64,000 nt of DNA from Planctomycetota bacterium (GTDB lineage: Bacteria; Planctomycetota; UBA8742; UBA2392). The notes under the pieces are model-generated. The model did not search any database and was not told where the DNA came from. It saw only the letters and a program-made list of their open reading frames with translations. A program made the position numbers and the translations under genes. The stretch is taken from positions 372,001 to 436,000 of the forward strand of contig JABTUE010000002.1 in NCBI GenBank assembly GCA_015075515.1, given 5' to 3'. How positions within the stretch are numbered: the first letter of the stretch is position 1; each line of letters opens with the position of its first letter. Of this stretch, positions 38,177 through 45,830 are shown piece after piece.

Positions 38177-39148
38177 TCAGGCCCGAACCTCTACCTTGTT
38201 GCCGATACGGACAATGTCGTACAGCTCGATCACATCCTGGTCCTTCATACGCACGCAGCCGCGGCTGGTCATGCCCGGGATGCTTTCCGGGTACGCCGTG
38301 CCGTGCAGGCCGATGCCTGTTCGCCGGGCGTTCTTGGGGTCTTTGGCGCGGGCATCGTTGTAGGCGTCCAGCCCGATCCAGCGCAGACGCATTTCGTTGA
38401 CCGGGTCGTTGGGGCCACGGCTCTGTTTTTCAGGGTCAATGGACATGCTGCTGATCACGCTGACGCCTTCGGGCGTGTTGTCGTTGCTGCCGTGGGCCAC
38501 GATGTACTGGCGCACCAGGTTTTCGCCAAAGTACAGGCTGGTGGTGTAGTCGCGCTTGCGCACCACGATGCTGACCTTGCCCCGGGGCAGCTTCAGGTTC
38601 TCGCCGGGGTGCAGTGTTTTGTGTCCGCGCGGCTTGTTGTTCAGGTCGTACAGCAGCGCCGTGCTGACGCCCGCGCGGCTGGCAATCCGGTCAAAGCTGT
38701 CGCCGGGCTTGACTACATAGTTTTCGCTGAACTCGTTGTGCACCGGGCTGAGAAACAGTTCGCCGGTCAGACCGTGAAACACCGGCAGGGCGCGCTGGCG
38801 TTCTTCCAGCGGCATCGGGCCCTCCAGCATGCGCGCCAGTCTGGCCCAGGCCTCCTTGGTGGCTGTCACGCGCTGGTCGCCATCAAGGCGCAGCGCGGCC
38901 TCGGCGCCGCCGATGGCGGCGGCAATTTCCGCCAGGGCGCCGGCGTCGGCGGTGTTGCCGGGCGCGGCGGGCGTGTCGGTTTTGGCCAGGGCGGGCACAA
39001 GATCCACAATCGCGCTGTCGGCCGCCGTGCTCTTGCCGCCGAACAGCAGATAGCCGCCACCGCCGGCCGCCAGAACGACCGCGCCGGCCAGCATCAGAAT
39101 GCCCTTGCCGCCCTTGCGGTTGCGGCCACTGTTCCTGCGAGATGCCAT
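38177..39148 (-). CDS. L,D-transpeptidase with LysM-like domain, membrane-anchored
   Basis: Second cell-wall L,D-transpeptidase of the pair, 323 residues. A short basic N-terminus precedes one membrane anchor (GILMLAGAVVLAAGGGGYLLF). A LysM-like domain lies near residues 145-190 (YVVKPGDSFDRIASRAGVST; LHPGENLKLPRG). A YkuD domain with GIGLHG and SRGCVRM closes the protein. ATG 39148 is chosen because GGAGG stands just upstream; the open frame beyond it has no protein-like sequence. Unlike its neighbour it lacks a lipobox, so anchoring differs. The protein ends in RIGNKVEVRA. Confidence 0.9.
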   Translation of the reverse strand: MASRRNSGRNRKGGKGILMLAGAVVLAAGGGGYLLFGGKSTAADSAIVDLVPALAKTDTPAAPGNTADAGALAEIAAAIGGAEAALRLDGDQRVTATKEAWARLARMLEGPMPLEERQRALPVFHGLTGELFLSPVHNEFSENYVVKPGDSFDRIASRAGVSTALLYDLNNKPRGHKTLHPGENLKLPRGKVSIVVRKRDYTTSLYFGENLVRQYIVAHGSNDNTPEGVSVISSMSIDPEKQSRGPNDPVNEMRLRWIGLDAYNDARAKDPKNARRTGIGLHGTAYPESIPGMTSRGCVRMKDQDVIELYDIVRIGNKVEVRA

Positions 39149-39386
39149 AGATGCCTCCACCGGGAAACGGACGCGCCAAGCACGCGCCTTTCCCCTGTTC
39201 GGCACCCGGCACGGCAGGAATGCAGGAAAAGTCCGTCCCTGCAACGTCCTGTAAATCGGCACGAATCGTTCGCCAATGTCATGCGGGTGTCATGGCGCCA
39301 GGCCGGGGCGCGGGCCCTGTTGCGACAGGGAGCGACTGGGGAGCGACTGGGGCGCGGCGCCGCGTCCGCGCGGTCTTGGCGGCGCG

Positions 39387-39420
39387 AAAAAACAAAAACG
39401 CGAACAGGGGCCTGTTCGCG
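39387..39420 (-). terminator. Strong intrinsic terminator
   Basis: On the minus strand CGCGAACAGG pairs with CCTGTTCGCG around two bases, followed by TTTTTGTTTTTT. It would end the transcript of the gene at 39705-40436 after a 3' untranslated region of about 290 nt that includes the tandem array. Confidence 0.88.
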
Positions 39421-39450
39421 AGGGGATCAGAGGATCATAAGGAATAAAGA

Positions 39451-39545
39451 AACACAGCAACCGGACAACGCAGCAACCGGACAACGCAGCAACCGGACAA
39501 CGCAGCAACCGGACAACTCAGCAACCGGGAAACTGAGCAACCAGG
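39451..39545. repeat. 16-bp tandem repeat array
   Basis: About six head-to-tail copies of a 16-bp unit, ACAACGCAGCAACCGG. The central copies (39465-39512) are identical; the flanking copies are degenerate (AACTCAGCAACCGGGA and AACTGAGCAACCAGGA). There are no spacers, so it is not a CRISPR array. Confidence 0.88.
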
Positions 39546-39586
39546 AACGGTGGAAACGGGGAAACGAATTGGCCGCCGCGTCTCCT

Positions 39587-39637
39587 ACCTCCGTTACTCC
39601 GTGCTCATCCACGGTTCAGGTTTTTTTGCAGCCCCAG
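39587..39637 (-). repeat. 3'-flanking repeat element, copy A
   Basis: About 50 bp that align with 40669-40716 (shared blocks CTCCGTG, GGTTCAG, TTTTTTGCAGCCC). It lies 68 bp past the stop of the minus-strand gene at 39705. On the minus strand it reads GCAAAAAAACCTGAACCGTGG then ACGGAG. Confidence 0.65.
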
Positions 39638-39704
39638 CCAGTCACCGGCGCGGGCGCCCATGCCACCGGTCACCGGGGTCTGTCCCCCGTGACGCGCGCG
39701 GCGT

Positions 39705-40436
39705 TCAGGCACGTTGCGGCCCGAATGTCTCAAAGTCCGGTCTTTCCGGCCGGCCGGGCTGGGACTTTCCGGATCGGATCTGGGCCGCGCGCTTTTCGAC
39801 ACAGAACCTAAAGTCCGCCGCCACGGCGGTGCCGGGCATGTCGGGATCGGTCAGCGCGGCTTCGCGTTCCATGTCGCGCTGGATTCTGTCCAGGTCTGCC
39901 GGCCCGATCCGCCCGTCGGCCACGCCCCGGGCCAGCGCCTCGATCTGGTGCAGCGTTTCGGCCTGCACCACGTGGCGCGGCATGCGCAACTGCGGCGGAA
40001 CGCCCTTCCACGCCGTGACCGGGTCGCCCAGCCCCGCCGGCGCCGTGGGCTCGGACTTTTCGGGCAGGTCTTCGGGCCACAGGCCGGGGCCGTAGCGTTT
40101 GCCGGTTTCGGCAAAAATCGCGCGCCGCGCCCAGTCAATGCAGCGGTCGCGCAGGCGGCGGCGGTCCTCCAGCGCGCGGTACAGGGCCGCGCAGGCGCGC
40201 TGGCCCTCGCGGTGGCCCATTTTGGGCTTGGCCTCGGGGTTGTGGCGCTGTTCGGTCTTGGACTCGTCGTACATCTCGACGCTGTCGCGGTGGGATTCAA
40301 TCAGACGTTCCAGCTCGGCCCCGCCCTGGGCAATGAACATGCGCTGGGCGCGGTCCAGCACGGCCTGGCGTCCGGCCAGGTCAGGCTCGAGCAGGATGGC
40401 TTCAAAGGGTGTGGGACGGTCGGGATCGTTGCGCAT
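39705..40436 (-). CDS. Hypothetical charged protein
   Basis: A 243-residue soluble protein of unrecognised family, rich in Arg, Glu and Asp. It has no signal or membrane segment. Helical stretches include RQAVLDRAQRMFIAQGGAE, ALYRALEDRRRLRDRCIDWA and LHQIEALARGVADGRIGPAD. An HREGQRACAALYRAL segment could suit a nucleic-acid or structural role, but no motif is diagnostic. ATG 40436 has GGAGG just upstream. The gene is flanked on both sides by the repeated 3' elements and by a dedicated terminator, which sets it off from its neighbours. Confidence 0.7.
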   Translation of the reverse strand: MRNDPDRPTPFEAILLEPDLAGRQAVLDRAQRMFIAQGGAELERLIESHRDSVEMYDESKTEQRHNPEAKPKMGHREGQRACAALYRALEDRRRLRDRCIDWARRAIFAETGKRYGPGLWPEDLPEKSEPTAPAGLGDPVTAWKGVPPQLRMPRHVVQAETLHQIEALARGVADGRIGPADLDRIQRDMEREAALTDPDMPGTAVAADFRFCVEKRAAQIRSGKSQPGRPERPDFETFGPQRA

Positions 40437-40651
40437 GGGCGCCTCCGTATACAGGCACGGGGGACGACAGGCGCGGCGGGACGGGCGGGGCGTGTCGGCG
40501 CAACCGGCCTTGCGGCCGTGGTTTGCGCCGGAAGAAATTATTTTGCTTTTCGGCGGAAAAGCGGGGGAAAGTGACACGGGCGCCTCGCCCGCGCAACCTT
40601 GCCGCCGCGAACAAACGAAAGCACGGACAATGGCGTCTTCACAACGGCAAC

Positions 40652-40682
40652 GGAGCAACCGAGGTTTGGCCTCTGTTGCTCC
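40652..40682. repeat. 13-bp inverted repeat with 5-bp loop
   Basis: GGAGCAACCGAGG and CCTCTGTTGCTCC pair with one mismatch around TTTGG. The left arm and the ACAACGG before it resemble the 16-bp unit at 39451. It could fold in RNA downstream of the gene at 40734 on the minus strand, but no T-run follows on that strand. Confidence 0.65.
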
Positions 40683-40716
40683 GTGTTCTTTCGTGGTTCA
40701 GTTTTTTGCAGCCCAG
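40669..40716 (-). repeat. 3'-flanking repeat element, copy B
   Basis: Second copy of the element at 39587-39637, lying 18 bp past the stop of the minus-strand gene at 40734, in the same orientation and relative position. It overlaps the right arm of the inverted repeat at 40652-40682. Confidence 0.65.
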
Positions 40717-40733
40717 AGCATCGGCGGGGCCGT

Positions 40734-41612
40734 TTAGCGGCCGCGACCACCCCAGCCGCCCATGCCCGGGATCATGCCGCCCAGACCCTCCAGGCCGCCC
40801 ATGCCGCCGGGGATCATCCCGCCCATGGCGCCGCCGTTTTCCTGGTATTTCTTGTACTGCTCTTCGGTCATCACCTTCTTGAGTTCGGCCTCCTGGTCCT
40901 TGGCGGCCTGCTGCATCTGCTGGGTGATCTCTTCCTGTGTGGCGCCGCTTTCGCGGGCGGTGCGCATGGTTTCCATCATGCGGTCGCGGCCGGCGGCCTC
41001 GATTGCCTTGACCTGCTCGATCTGGCGCTCATCCAGGCCCACGTTGGCAAAGCGGCGCTTGTCGGCCTCGGCGCGCATGACCTGCATGGCTTTGGCGCGC
41101 TGTTCGGGGTTCTGCATGATGCGCTGGATGCTGCCGCGCACGTCGTTGGGGTCAAAATCAATGCCGTTTTCCTTGGCGATGCGGTCCATTTCGGCGGTGC
41201 GTTCGGCGTCGCGGCGGGCGCGTTCTTCTTCGCGGCGCTTGCGGTCGGCCTCCTGCTGTTCGCGCACCACCTTGTTCACGGCCTCGGCAAAGGCCGGGTC
41301 GGTCGGCGCGGGCGCCGTGCCGGCAGCGGCAGGGGCGGCGGCGGGGCGGGATTCCAGGTCGGCGATCTTCTTGTTGGCCGCGGCCAGGGCGGCCTCGGCG
41401 CGTTCCAGCCGCAGGCGCAGGTCGGTGTCGTCAAAGCGCGCGGCGGCGGGGGCCGCGGCGGGTTCGTCCTGCGGGGTCTGGCGCAACTGGGCGACCTGCT
41501 GCTTGAGTGAAGCCACGTCGCGTTCCAGGTGCGAGTTGTCCTGGCAGCCCAGGGCCGCCATCAACCCGGCCAGGGGCAGAACCAGCAGCGCGGCAAGAAG
41601 AATGCGTTTCAT
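40734..41612 (-). CDS. Coiled-coil lipoprotein-like protein with Gly/Met-rich tail
   Basis: A 292-residue exported protein of unrecognised family. The N-terminal signal (ILLAALLVLPLAGLMAALGC) ends in a cysteine that may be lipidated, although the lipobox is not canonical. A first coiled coil (LERDVASLKQQVAQLRQ) and a second (LRLERAEAALAAANKKIADLE) are joined by Ala/Pro linkers. A charged helical region with QEEITQQMQQAAKDQEAELKK follows, then a C-terminal tail of GGM/GGL repeats ending GGWGGRGR. A periplasmic scaffold role is possible but unsupported. ATG 41612 is the natural start; the open frame upstream overlaps the anti-sigma gene. Confidence 0.78.
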   Translation of the reverse strand: MKRILLAALLVLPLAGLMAALGCQDNSHLERDVASLKQQVAQLRQTPQDEPAAAPAAARFDDTDLRLRLERAEAALAAANKKIADLESRPAAAPAAAGTAPAPTDPAFAEAVNKVVREQQEADRKRREEERARRDAERTAEMDRIAKENGIDFDPNDVRGSIQRIMQNPEQRAKAMQVMRAEADKRRFANVGLDERQIEQVKAIEAAGRDRMMETMRTARESGATQEEITQQMQQAAKDQEAELKKVMTEEQYKKYQENGGAMGGMIPGGMGGLEGLGGMIPGMGGWGGRGR

Positions 41613-41716
41613 CGTCGTCTCCGGTTGACCTTGGGTGGTACGCAAGATGGTCACGCCGGGGGCAAAAACCTCACGCAAAAAGAAGTCGGCCTGCAAAGCC
41701 TTGTCCGGGGCCGGTT

Positions 41717-42538
41717 TCAGGCCCCCGGGCGCAGCAGCACGGCGCGCTGGCGCAGGCTGCCGGCGGGTCCCACGCCGACCAGGGCACGCACAAAGTTGCC
41801 CTCGCGCCACAGCAGAACCTTGCGACCCTCGATTTCGAGTTCGGCAGCGTCCAGAAACTCGGGCAGCAGGTCGGCGGTGCGGCGGCAGCGAAACACCACC
41901 AGGGCAAAGCGGTCGCCCGACGGGTCGTCGTACACGGCGCACATCACGCGGCGGCCGTTGACTTCGGGACATTCATAGCCCGCCAGACGGCACTGGGTGC
42001 CGCCGAAGTTGTGGGGCAGTTCGGGCGCGCCCTCGAACCACTGGTCGTATTCGGCCTTGGCATCGCGCCAGCGGCAGCGTTCGGCGCGCGGCATTTCCAG
42101 CGCCACATTGGCCACCAGCGGGGTCAGGCGCGCGCGCAGAACCTCGGCGCCGTCAGGTTCAGGCGTATGCGGGCGCGGGCCGAACACCAGCACCAGGCTG
42201 GCCGCCAGCATCACCGAAGCCGCAGCCAGCGCCCCGGCCGACAGCCATGAAAACCGTCGCGGCACCAGCAACTGGCCGGGATCTTCGCAGCGATCCAGGG
42301 CATCCATCACGCGCTGGCGCAAACCATCGGGGCAGGGCGGTGCGGCGCCGGCAAGCCCGCGGCGCAGCGCCTGGTCAAGGTCACGGCCGGCCTGGGCCGC
42401 GGGCGCGCCGGCGTGGCCGGCCAGCGCGGCTTCGACACGCCGGGCGTCCTCGGGCGAAAGTTCGCCGTCAAGCCAGGCCTGCCAGTGGGCGGCCAGAAAA
42501 TCCGATTCAGGATCGTTGCGGTTGCTGCCTGCTTCCAT
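41717..42538 (-). CDS. Anti-sigma-factor-like transmembrane protein
   Basis: A 273-residue single-pass membrane protein located directly downstream of an ECF sigma gene (35-bp gap), the usual arrangement for an anti-sigma factor. The cytoplasmic N-terminal domain (FLAAHWQAWLDGELSPEDARRVEAALAGH in short motifs) matches the helical WLDGELSPEE pattern of anti-sigma domains, but a typical HxxxCxxC zinc motif is missing. One membrane segment (GALAAASVMLAASLVLVFG) leads to an extracytoplasmic domain with several cysteines (AERCRWRD, TQCRLAGYECPEV, VVFRCRR). ATG 42538 has GGAG upstream; a TTG at 42577 is an alternative. Confidence 0.83.
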   Translation of the reverse strand: MEAGSNRNDPESDFLAAHWQAWLDGELSPEDARRVEAALAGHAGAPAAQAGRDLDQALRRGLAGAAPPCPDGLRQRVMDALDRCEDPGQLLVPRRFSWLSAGALAAASVMLAASLVLVFGPRPHTPEPDGAEVLRARLTPLVANVALEMPRAERCRWRDAKAEYDQWFEGAPELPHNFGGTQCRLAGYECPEVNGRRVMCAVYDDPSGDRFALVVFRCRRTADLLPEFLDAAELEIEGRKVLLWREGNFVRALVGVGPAGSLRQRAVLLRPGA

Positions 42539-42573
42539 GTTCTGTGCTCCGGCGCGTGGCGCCTTCCCCCGGT

Positions 42574-43179
42574 TCAACTCGCGGCGGTTTTGGCCCGGCC
42601 GTCGGGCAGAAGTTCACGGCCGAGTTCGACCAGTTTTTCGCGCAACTGGGCCTTGGCCCGCGACAGCCGCGACATCACGGTGCCGATCGGGATGTCCAGC
42701 GCGGTGGCAATGTCCTTGTACGCCATGTCGCCAATCACGTTGAGGATCAGAATCTCGCGGTGGTCGGGGGCCAGTGATTCCAGCCCGCGCTTGAGCCGGT
42801 CGTCCAGCGAATCCAGAAACGCGGGCTCGCGCATCAGCCGCGCCAGGGCGGCGGCATCGGCAAAGTCGCGGGCCAGAACCTCGGCGGCCGGGGCCGGAGG
42901 CTGCAAATCCTCGGCGCTGGCGCGGTCGGGGGCGGCCTGGCGGCGGCGGTACAGGTTGATGAAGCGGTTCATCATCACGCGGAACAGCCATGCCTTGAGG
43001 TTTGTTCCCTGGCGGTACAGATGAAACTTTTCAAACGCGCGCACATAAGTGTCCTGCACCAGGTCTTCGGCGTCGCGGGCGTTGCGCGTAAGCTTGAGCG
43101 CGCCGGCGTAAAGCAAACCCATCAGCGGAACGGCGTCCCGCTCAAAGCGCTGGCGCAACTCGGACTTGTGCCTCTGCAC
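42574..43179 (-). CDS. ECF-type RNA polymerase sigma factor
   Basis: Sigma-70 group 4 factor of 201 residues. Region 2 is well conserved (LTRNARDAEDLVQDTYVRAF, then NLKAWLFRVMMNRFINLYRRR). Region 4 is LAPDHREILILNVIGDMAYKDIATALDIPIGTVMSRLSRAKAQLR, the typical helix-turn-helix. It is paired with the anti-sigma-like gene that follows on the same strand. Region 2 and 4 motifs closely match those of the sigma gene at 59286, suggesting paralogues of one ECF group. GTG start at 43179 with GGAG upstream. Confidence 0.94.
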   Translation of the reverse strand: MQRHKSELRQRFERDAVPLMGLLYAGALKLTRNARDAEDLVQDTYVRAFEKFHLYRQGTNLKAWLFRVMMNRFINLYRRRQAAPDRASAEDLQPPAPAAEVLARDFADAAALARLMREPAFLDSLDDRLKRGLESLAPDHREILILNVIGDMAYKDIATALDIPIGTVMSRLSRAKAQLREKLVELGRELLPDGRAKTAAS

Positions 43180-43243
43180 AGCCGCACTCCCAACAGGCCG
43201 GGGCCGGCCCCTATTCCATAGTATCTGCCGGCGCGGCCGGGCA

Positions 43244-44065
43244 TCAGGGCTTGATCACGCCGCTGTCGCCTTCGCCGCGCATTTCGGCGTGGCCCTTGCC
43301 TTCCATCAGGGCGTTCCAGAATGCCTCGGTGAAGACCTCCAGCCGTTCGCGGCACAGGCGCGCGCGGCCCACCAGATCGCGCAGCGTGAAAACGCGCGCC
43401 GGATTGACGGCCAGGCGGGCCAGCATGCGCGTGGTGCTGATTTTGGCCTCCTGGCGCACGTGGCGTTCCAGCTCGGGTACCTTTTCGTCGCTGATGTCAA
43501 AAATGCTGCGTACCACCACGAACGGAATCTTCACCTCTTCGGCGATGTTGGCGATGGCAATCGCGCTCTGGTCCACCACGTCGGCCTGGGTCTTGACGTA
43601 CAGGGCCATTTTTTCGCTGGGCTCGCGCACCGGGTCAAACACCGTGACGATGCTGCCCAGAATGCCGTGAATGCCCGGCACACTGCGCAGCACACGGCGC
43701 ATCATGTCCTGCACCGGCGACGGCAGGGTCACCGGCCGGTACTGGCTGCCCATGCCGATTGCGTCCAGAAACTGGGTGCCCACCACCACGTCGCCCACGT
43801 TCAGCGCGCTGGCCAGGGCACTGCCGAACCCGATGCTGACCACGGCCAGCGGCTTGTCCACCTGGATGGCCTCGCGCAGCGCGGCACTGGTGGCGTCGGG
43901 GTTGTGGCCGGTGATCAGGCACTTGGCGCTGGTTTTGTGCCAGATGCCGCCATGCACCAGGCCCACCTTCTGTTTGTAGGTGCGCGGGTTCTCCAGCCGG
44001 TTGATGAACTGGAGGGCGTCGCTTTCCGTGGCCGCGACGAACAGGATTTTTGGCAATTGCAGCAT
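43244..44065 (-). CDS. Nucleoside phosphorylase/nucleosidase-superfamily protein
   Basis: A 273-residue cytoplasmic protein of the phosphorylase superfamily that includes MTA/SAH nucleosidase and futalosine hydrolase. It has ILFVAATESDA at the N-terminus, VVSIGFGSALASALNVGDVVVGTQF in the middle (the SAGGL-type pocket and GDVVV strand), and FVVVRSIFDISDEK near the position of the catalytic aspartate (usually RxxSDxAD; here the DISD sequence contains aspartates). The substrate cannot be fixed; nucleoside-type cleavage is inferred. The start at 44065 (MLQLPKILFV) is preferred to 44140. It diverges from rnpB. Confidence 0.78.
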   Translation of the reverse strand: MLQLPKILFVAATESDALQFINRLENPRTYKQKVGLVHGGIWHKTSAKCLITGHNPDATSAALREAIQVDKPLAVVSIGFGSALASALNVGDVVVGTQFLDAIGMGSQYRPVTLPSPVQDMMRRVLRSVPGIHGILGSIVTVFDPVREPSEKMALYVKTQADVVDQSAIAIANIAEEVKIPFVVVRSIFDISDEKVPELERHVRQEAKISTTRMLARLAVNPARVFTLRDLVGRARLCRERLEVFTEAFWNALMEGKGHAEMRGEGDSGVIKP

Positions 44066-44172
44066 GAGCCGGTGCCCGCCAAACCGGGCCGAATTGTCCC
44101 CGCACCGCCAACACAAGGCAAGCCTTTGTATTTTCGTCACGAACCGGTGCTAGTGTGAAGCGGGCGGGCGTT

Positions 44173-44178
44173 TACAAT
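44173..44178 (+). promoter_or_regulatory. -10 element of rnpB
   Basis: TACAAT stands 5 bases before the predicted 5' end of the RNase P RNA at 44184, the right distance for a -10 box. No good -35 is visible. Confidence 0.6.
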
Positions 44179-44183
44179 AACGG

Positions 44184-44595
44184 CGTGGTTCCGGCAGTCG
44201 CCGGCCCCAAAAGGGCCGGAGGAAAGTCCGGGCTCCACAGGGCAGGAGGGTTGCTAACGGCAACCGGCGGCAACGCCAGGGAAAGTGGCACAGAGAACAG
44301 ACCGCCTGACTTGCGTGTCTGGCCGTATCGGGGGCCTGGAAACCCGACCGGCCGGCGCGGGCCCAAGGGCCTCAGGCAAGGGTGAAACGGTGCGGTAAGA
44401 GCGCACCGCGTTGCCGGAGACGGCAACGGCAGGCCAAACCCCCTCCGGAGCAAGGCCAAATAGGGGCTGAGCCGCGGCCCGCGGCGCTGAAGCCCGGGTA
44501 GGCCGCTTGAGACTCCCGGCAACGGGCGTTCAAGAGGAATGACTGCCTGCCCCGGCATGGTCCGGGGTAAACAGAACCCGGCTTACGGAATCGCG
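44184..44595 (+). ncRNA. rnpB: RNase P RNA, type A
   Basis: Catalytic RNA that removes 5' leaders from tRNA precursors. About 412 nt. The conserved regions are present in order: GGAGGAAAGTCCGGGCTCC (44218-44236), the AAGGGTGAAACGGTGCGGTAAG block (44379 onward, in two short pieces), AGAGGAATGACTGCC (44534 onward) and ACAGAACCCGGCTTA (44571-44585). The two ends pair as P1: CGTGGTTCCG with CGGAATCGCG, allowing two G-T pairs. Type A architecture fits the length and helices. The ends are inferred from P1, so they may shift by a few bases. Confidence 0.97.
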
Positions 44596-44600
44596 ACAAC

Positions 44601-44633
44601 GGGCGGGCCCAGGCCCCGCCCGCCAGCTTTTTC
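44601..44633 (+). terminator. Intrinsic terminator of rnpB
   Basis: GGGCGGG (44601-44607) and CCCGCCC (44615-44621) form a stem, followed by CTTTTT (44627-44632). It lies six bases after rnpB and just before the stop of the convergent GNAT gene. Confidence 0.8.
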
Positions 44634-44638
44634 CGCCG

Positions 44639-45214
44639 TCACGCCGGCGCGCGCCAGGCCGGGTTGACCAGCGCCGTCACCACATGGTCGGCCCACACGC
44701 CGTCCACGCGCAGATAGTCGCGGGCCAGGCCCTCCTGGATGAACCCCAGCCGTTGCAGCACGCGTGCCGAGCGCAGGTTTTCAGGCCGGTGCGCGGCCTG
44801 GATGCGGTGCAGGTTCAGCGGGCCAAAGGCGTAGTCAATCACGGCGCGCAGGCCTTCGGTCATCAACCCGCGGCCCTGGCAGGCGCGGTCCAGTTCATAG
44901 CCCAGGTTGCAGCCGTGCAGGGCGCCGCGCACGATATCGCTCAGGCGCGCGCGGCCCAGCGGCAGACCGTCGTCGCGCCCGAACAGAAAGAAGTGGCAGT
45001 GGCGGTCTTCGCGCCAGTCGCGCTCGATGTCGGCCACGGCCTTGGCCCAGTACAGTTCGGTGTAGTAGTTGGCGTCGCGGGCCGGGCCCGAGCCGCGGAA
45101 GTGCTCGCGGTTGGCGGTGACATAACGGGCAATCGCGGGCACGTCCTCAAGGGCCGGAAAGCGCACCAGCAGGCGCGGCGTCTCAAGACACGGCGGAGTC
45201 CGGTTCGGGGACAT
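44639..45214 (-). CDS. RimJ/RimL-type GNAT N-acetyltransferase
   Basis: Predicted acetyl-CoA-dependent N-acetyltransferase of 191 residues. The N-terminus has LETPRLLVRFPALEDVPAI, the opening typical of RimJ/RimL enzymes. The middle has LGYELDRACQGRGLMTEGLRAV, the acetyl-CoA binding Q/RxxGxG/A motif with strand beta-4. A third landmark is NLHRIQAAHRPENLRSARVLQRLGF, the conserved Asn-xx-Ser that closes the active site. The substrate is unknown (ribosomal protein, another protein or a small molecule). ATG 45214. It is divergent from a sigma gene at 45315. Confidence 0.92.
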   Translation of the reverse strand: MSPNRTPPCLETPRLLVRFPALEDVPAIARYVTANREHFRGSGPARDANYYTELYWAKAVADIERDWREDRHCHFFLFGRDDGLPLGRARLSDIVRGALHGCNLGYELDRACQGRGLMTEGLRAVIDYAFGPLNLHRIQAAHRPENLRSARVLQRLGFIQEGLARDYLRVDGVWADHVVTALVNPAWRAPA

Positions 45215-45314
45215 GCGGCCAATTTCATGCCCGGCGGCGCCGGACGGAAGGTTTGACCGGGGGAAATTGCGATTTTTCGCGACACTTTTGCCGCCCCGGC
45301 GTGCTTGAGTCTGC

Positions 45315-45830
45315 ATGAGGGCCGTGACAACGCGCGAAGAACAGCTTGTGGAATGGATGCGCCGGCACCAGACCGACGTCTGGCGCTTTCTGCGCATGCT
45401 GGGCTGTGACCGCGCGCTGGCCGACGACCTGACCCAGGACGTGTTTCTGTACGTTCTGGACCACCCGGTGGCGGATTTCGGCCCCGCCGCCACGGCGGCC
45501 TATCTGCGCAAAACGGCGCGCAACCTGTACCTGAACTGGCTGCGCGACCACCGGCGCGAACTGCCGCTGGGGCTTGAGGCACAATCCGAGGCGGCCTGGG
45601 CCGAACTTACGCCCGGGGACGGCAGTGACCAGCGGCTGGCGGCGCTGCGCCGGTGCCTGGACAAACTGGCCGACCGCCAGCGCCGGGCGCTTGACCTGCG
45701 CTACCGCGACGGTCTCAGCGACGCCGAAACCGCCCAGGCCATGCAGGCCACGCCGGACGCGATCAAGGGGCTGCTCAAGCGCACGCGCGAACAACTGCGC
45801 CAGTGCGTGCAGCAGCAGGTGAAACCATGA
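45315..45830 (+). CDS. ECF-type RNA polymerase sigma factor
   Basis: Sigma-70 group 4 factor of 171 residues. Region 2 has LADDLTQDVFLYVLDHP and AYLRKTARNLYLNWLRDHRR; region 4 has LADRQRRALDLRYRDGLSDAETAQAMQATPDAIKGLLKRTREQLR. It lacks the VMSRLSRAK signature of the two paralogous sigma factors in the window and so belongs to a different ECF group. The stop overlaps by 4 bp the start of the anti-sigma-like gene at 45827, implying coupled synthesis. Confidence 0.93.
   Translation: MRAVTTREEQLVEWMRRHQTDVWRFLRMLGCDRALADDLTQDVFLYVLDHPVADFGPAATAAYLRKTARNLYLNWLRDHRRELPLGLEAQSEAAWAELTPGDGSDQRLAALRRCLDKLADRQRRALDLRYRDGLSDAETAQAMQATPDAIKGLLKRTREQLRQCVQQQVKP

Larger units (their letters stand above)
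39149..39704. other. 556-bp intergenic region with repeats and terminator
   Basis: No credible gene is visible on either strand. It holds a minus-strand intrinsic terminator (39387-39420), a 16-bp tandem array (39451-39545) and an A-type 3'-flanking element (39587-39637), all downstream of the minus-strand gene that stops at 39705. Confidence 0.75.

Noticed and set aside
39451..39545. Short repeat array resembling CRISPR
   Set aside because: The 16-bp units are contiguous without spacers, and no cas gene is present.
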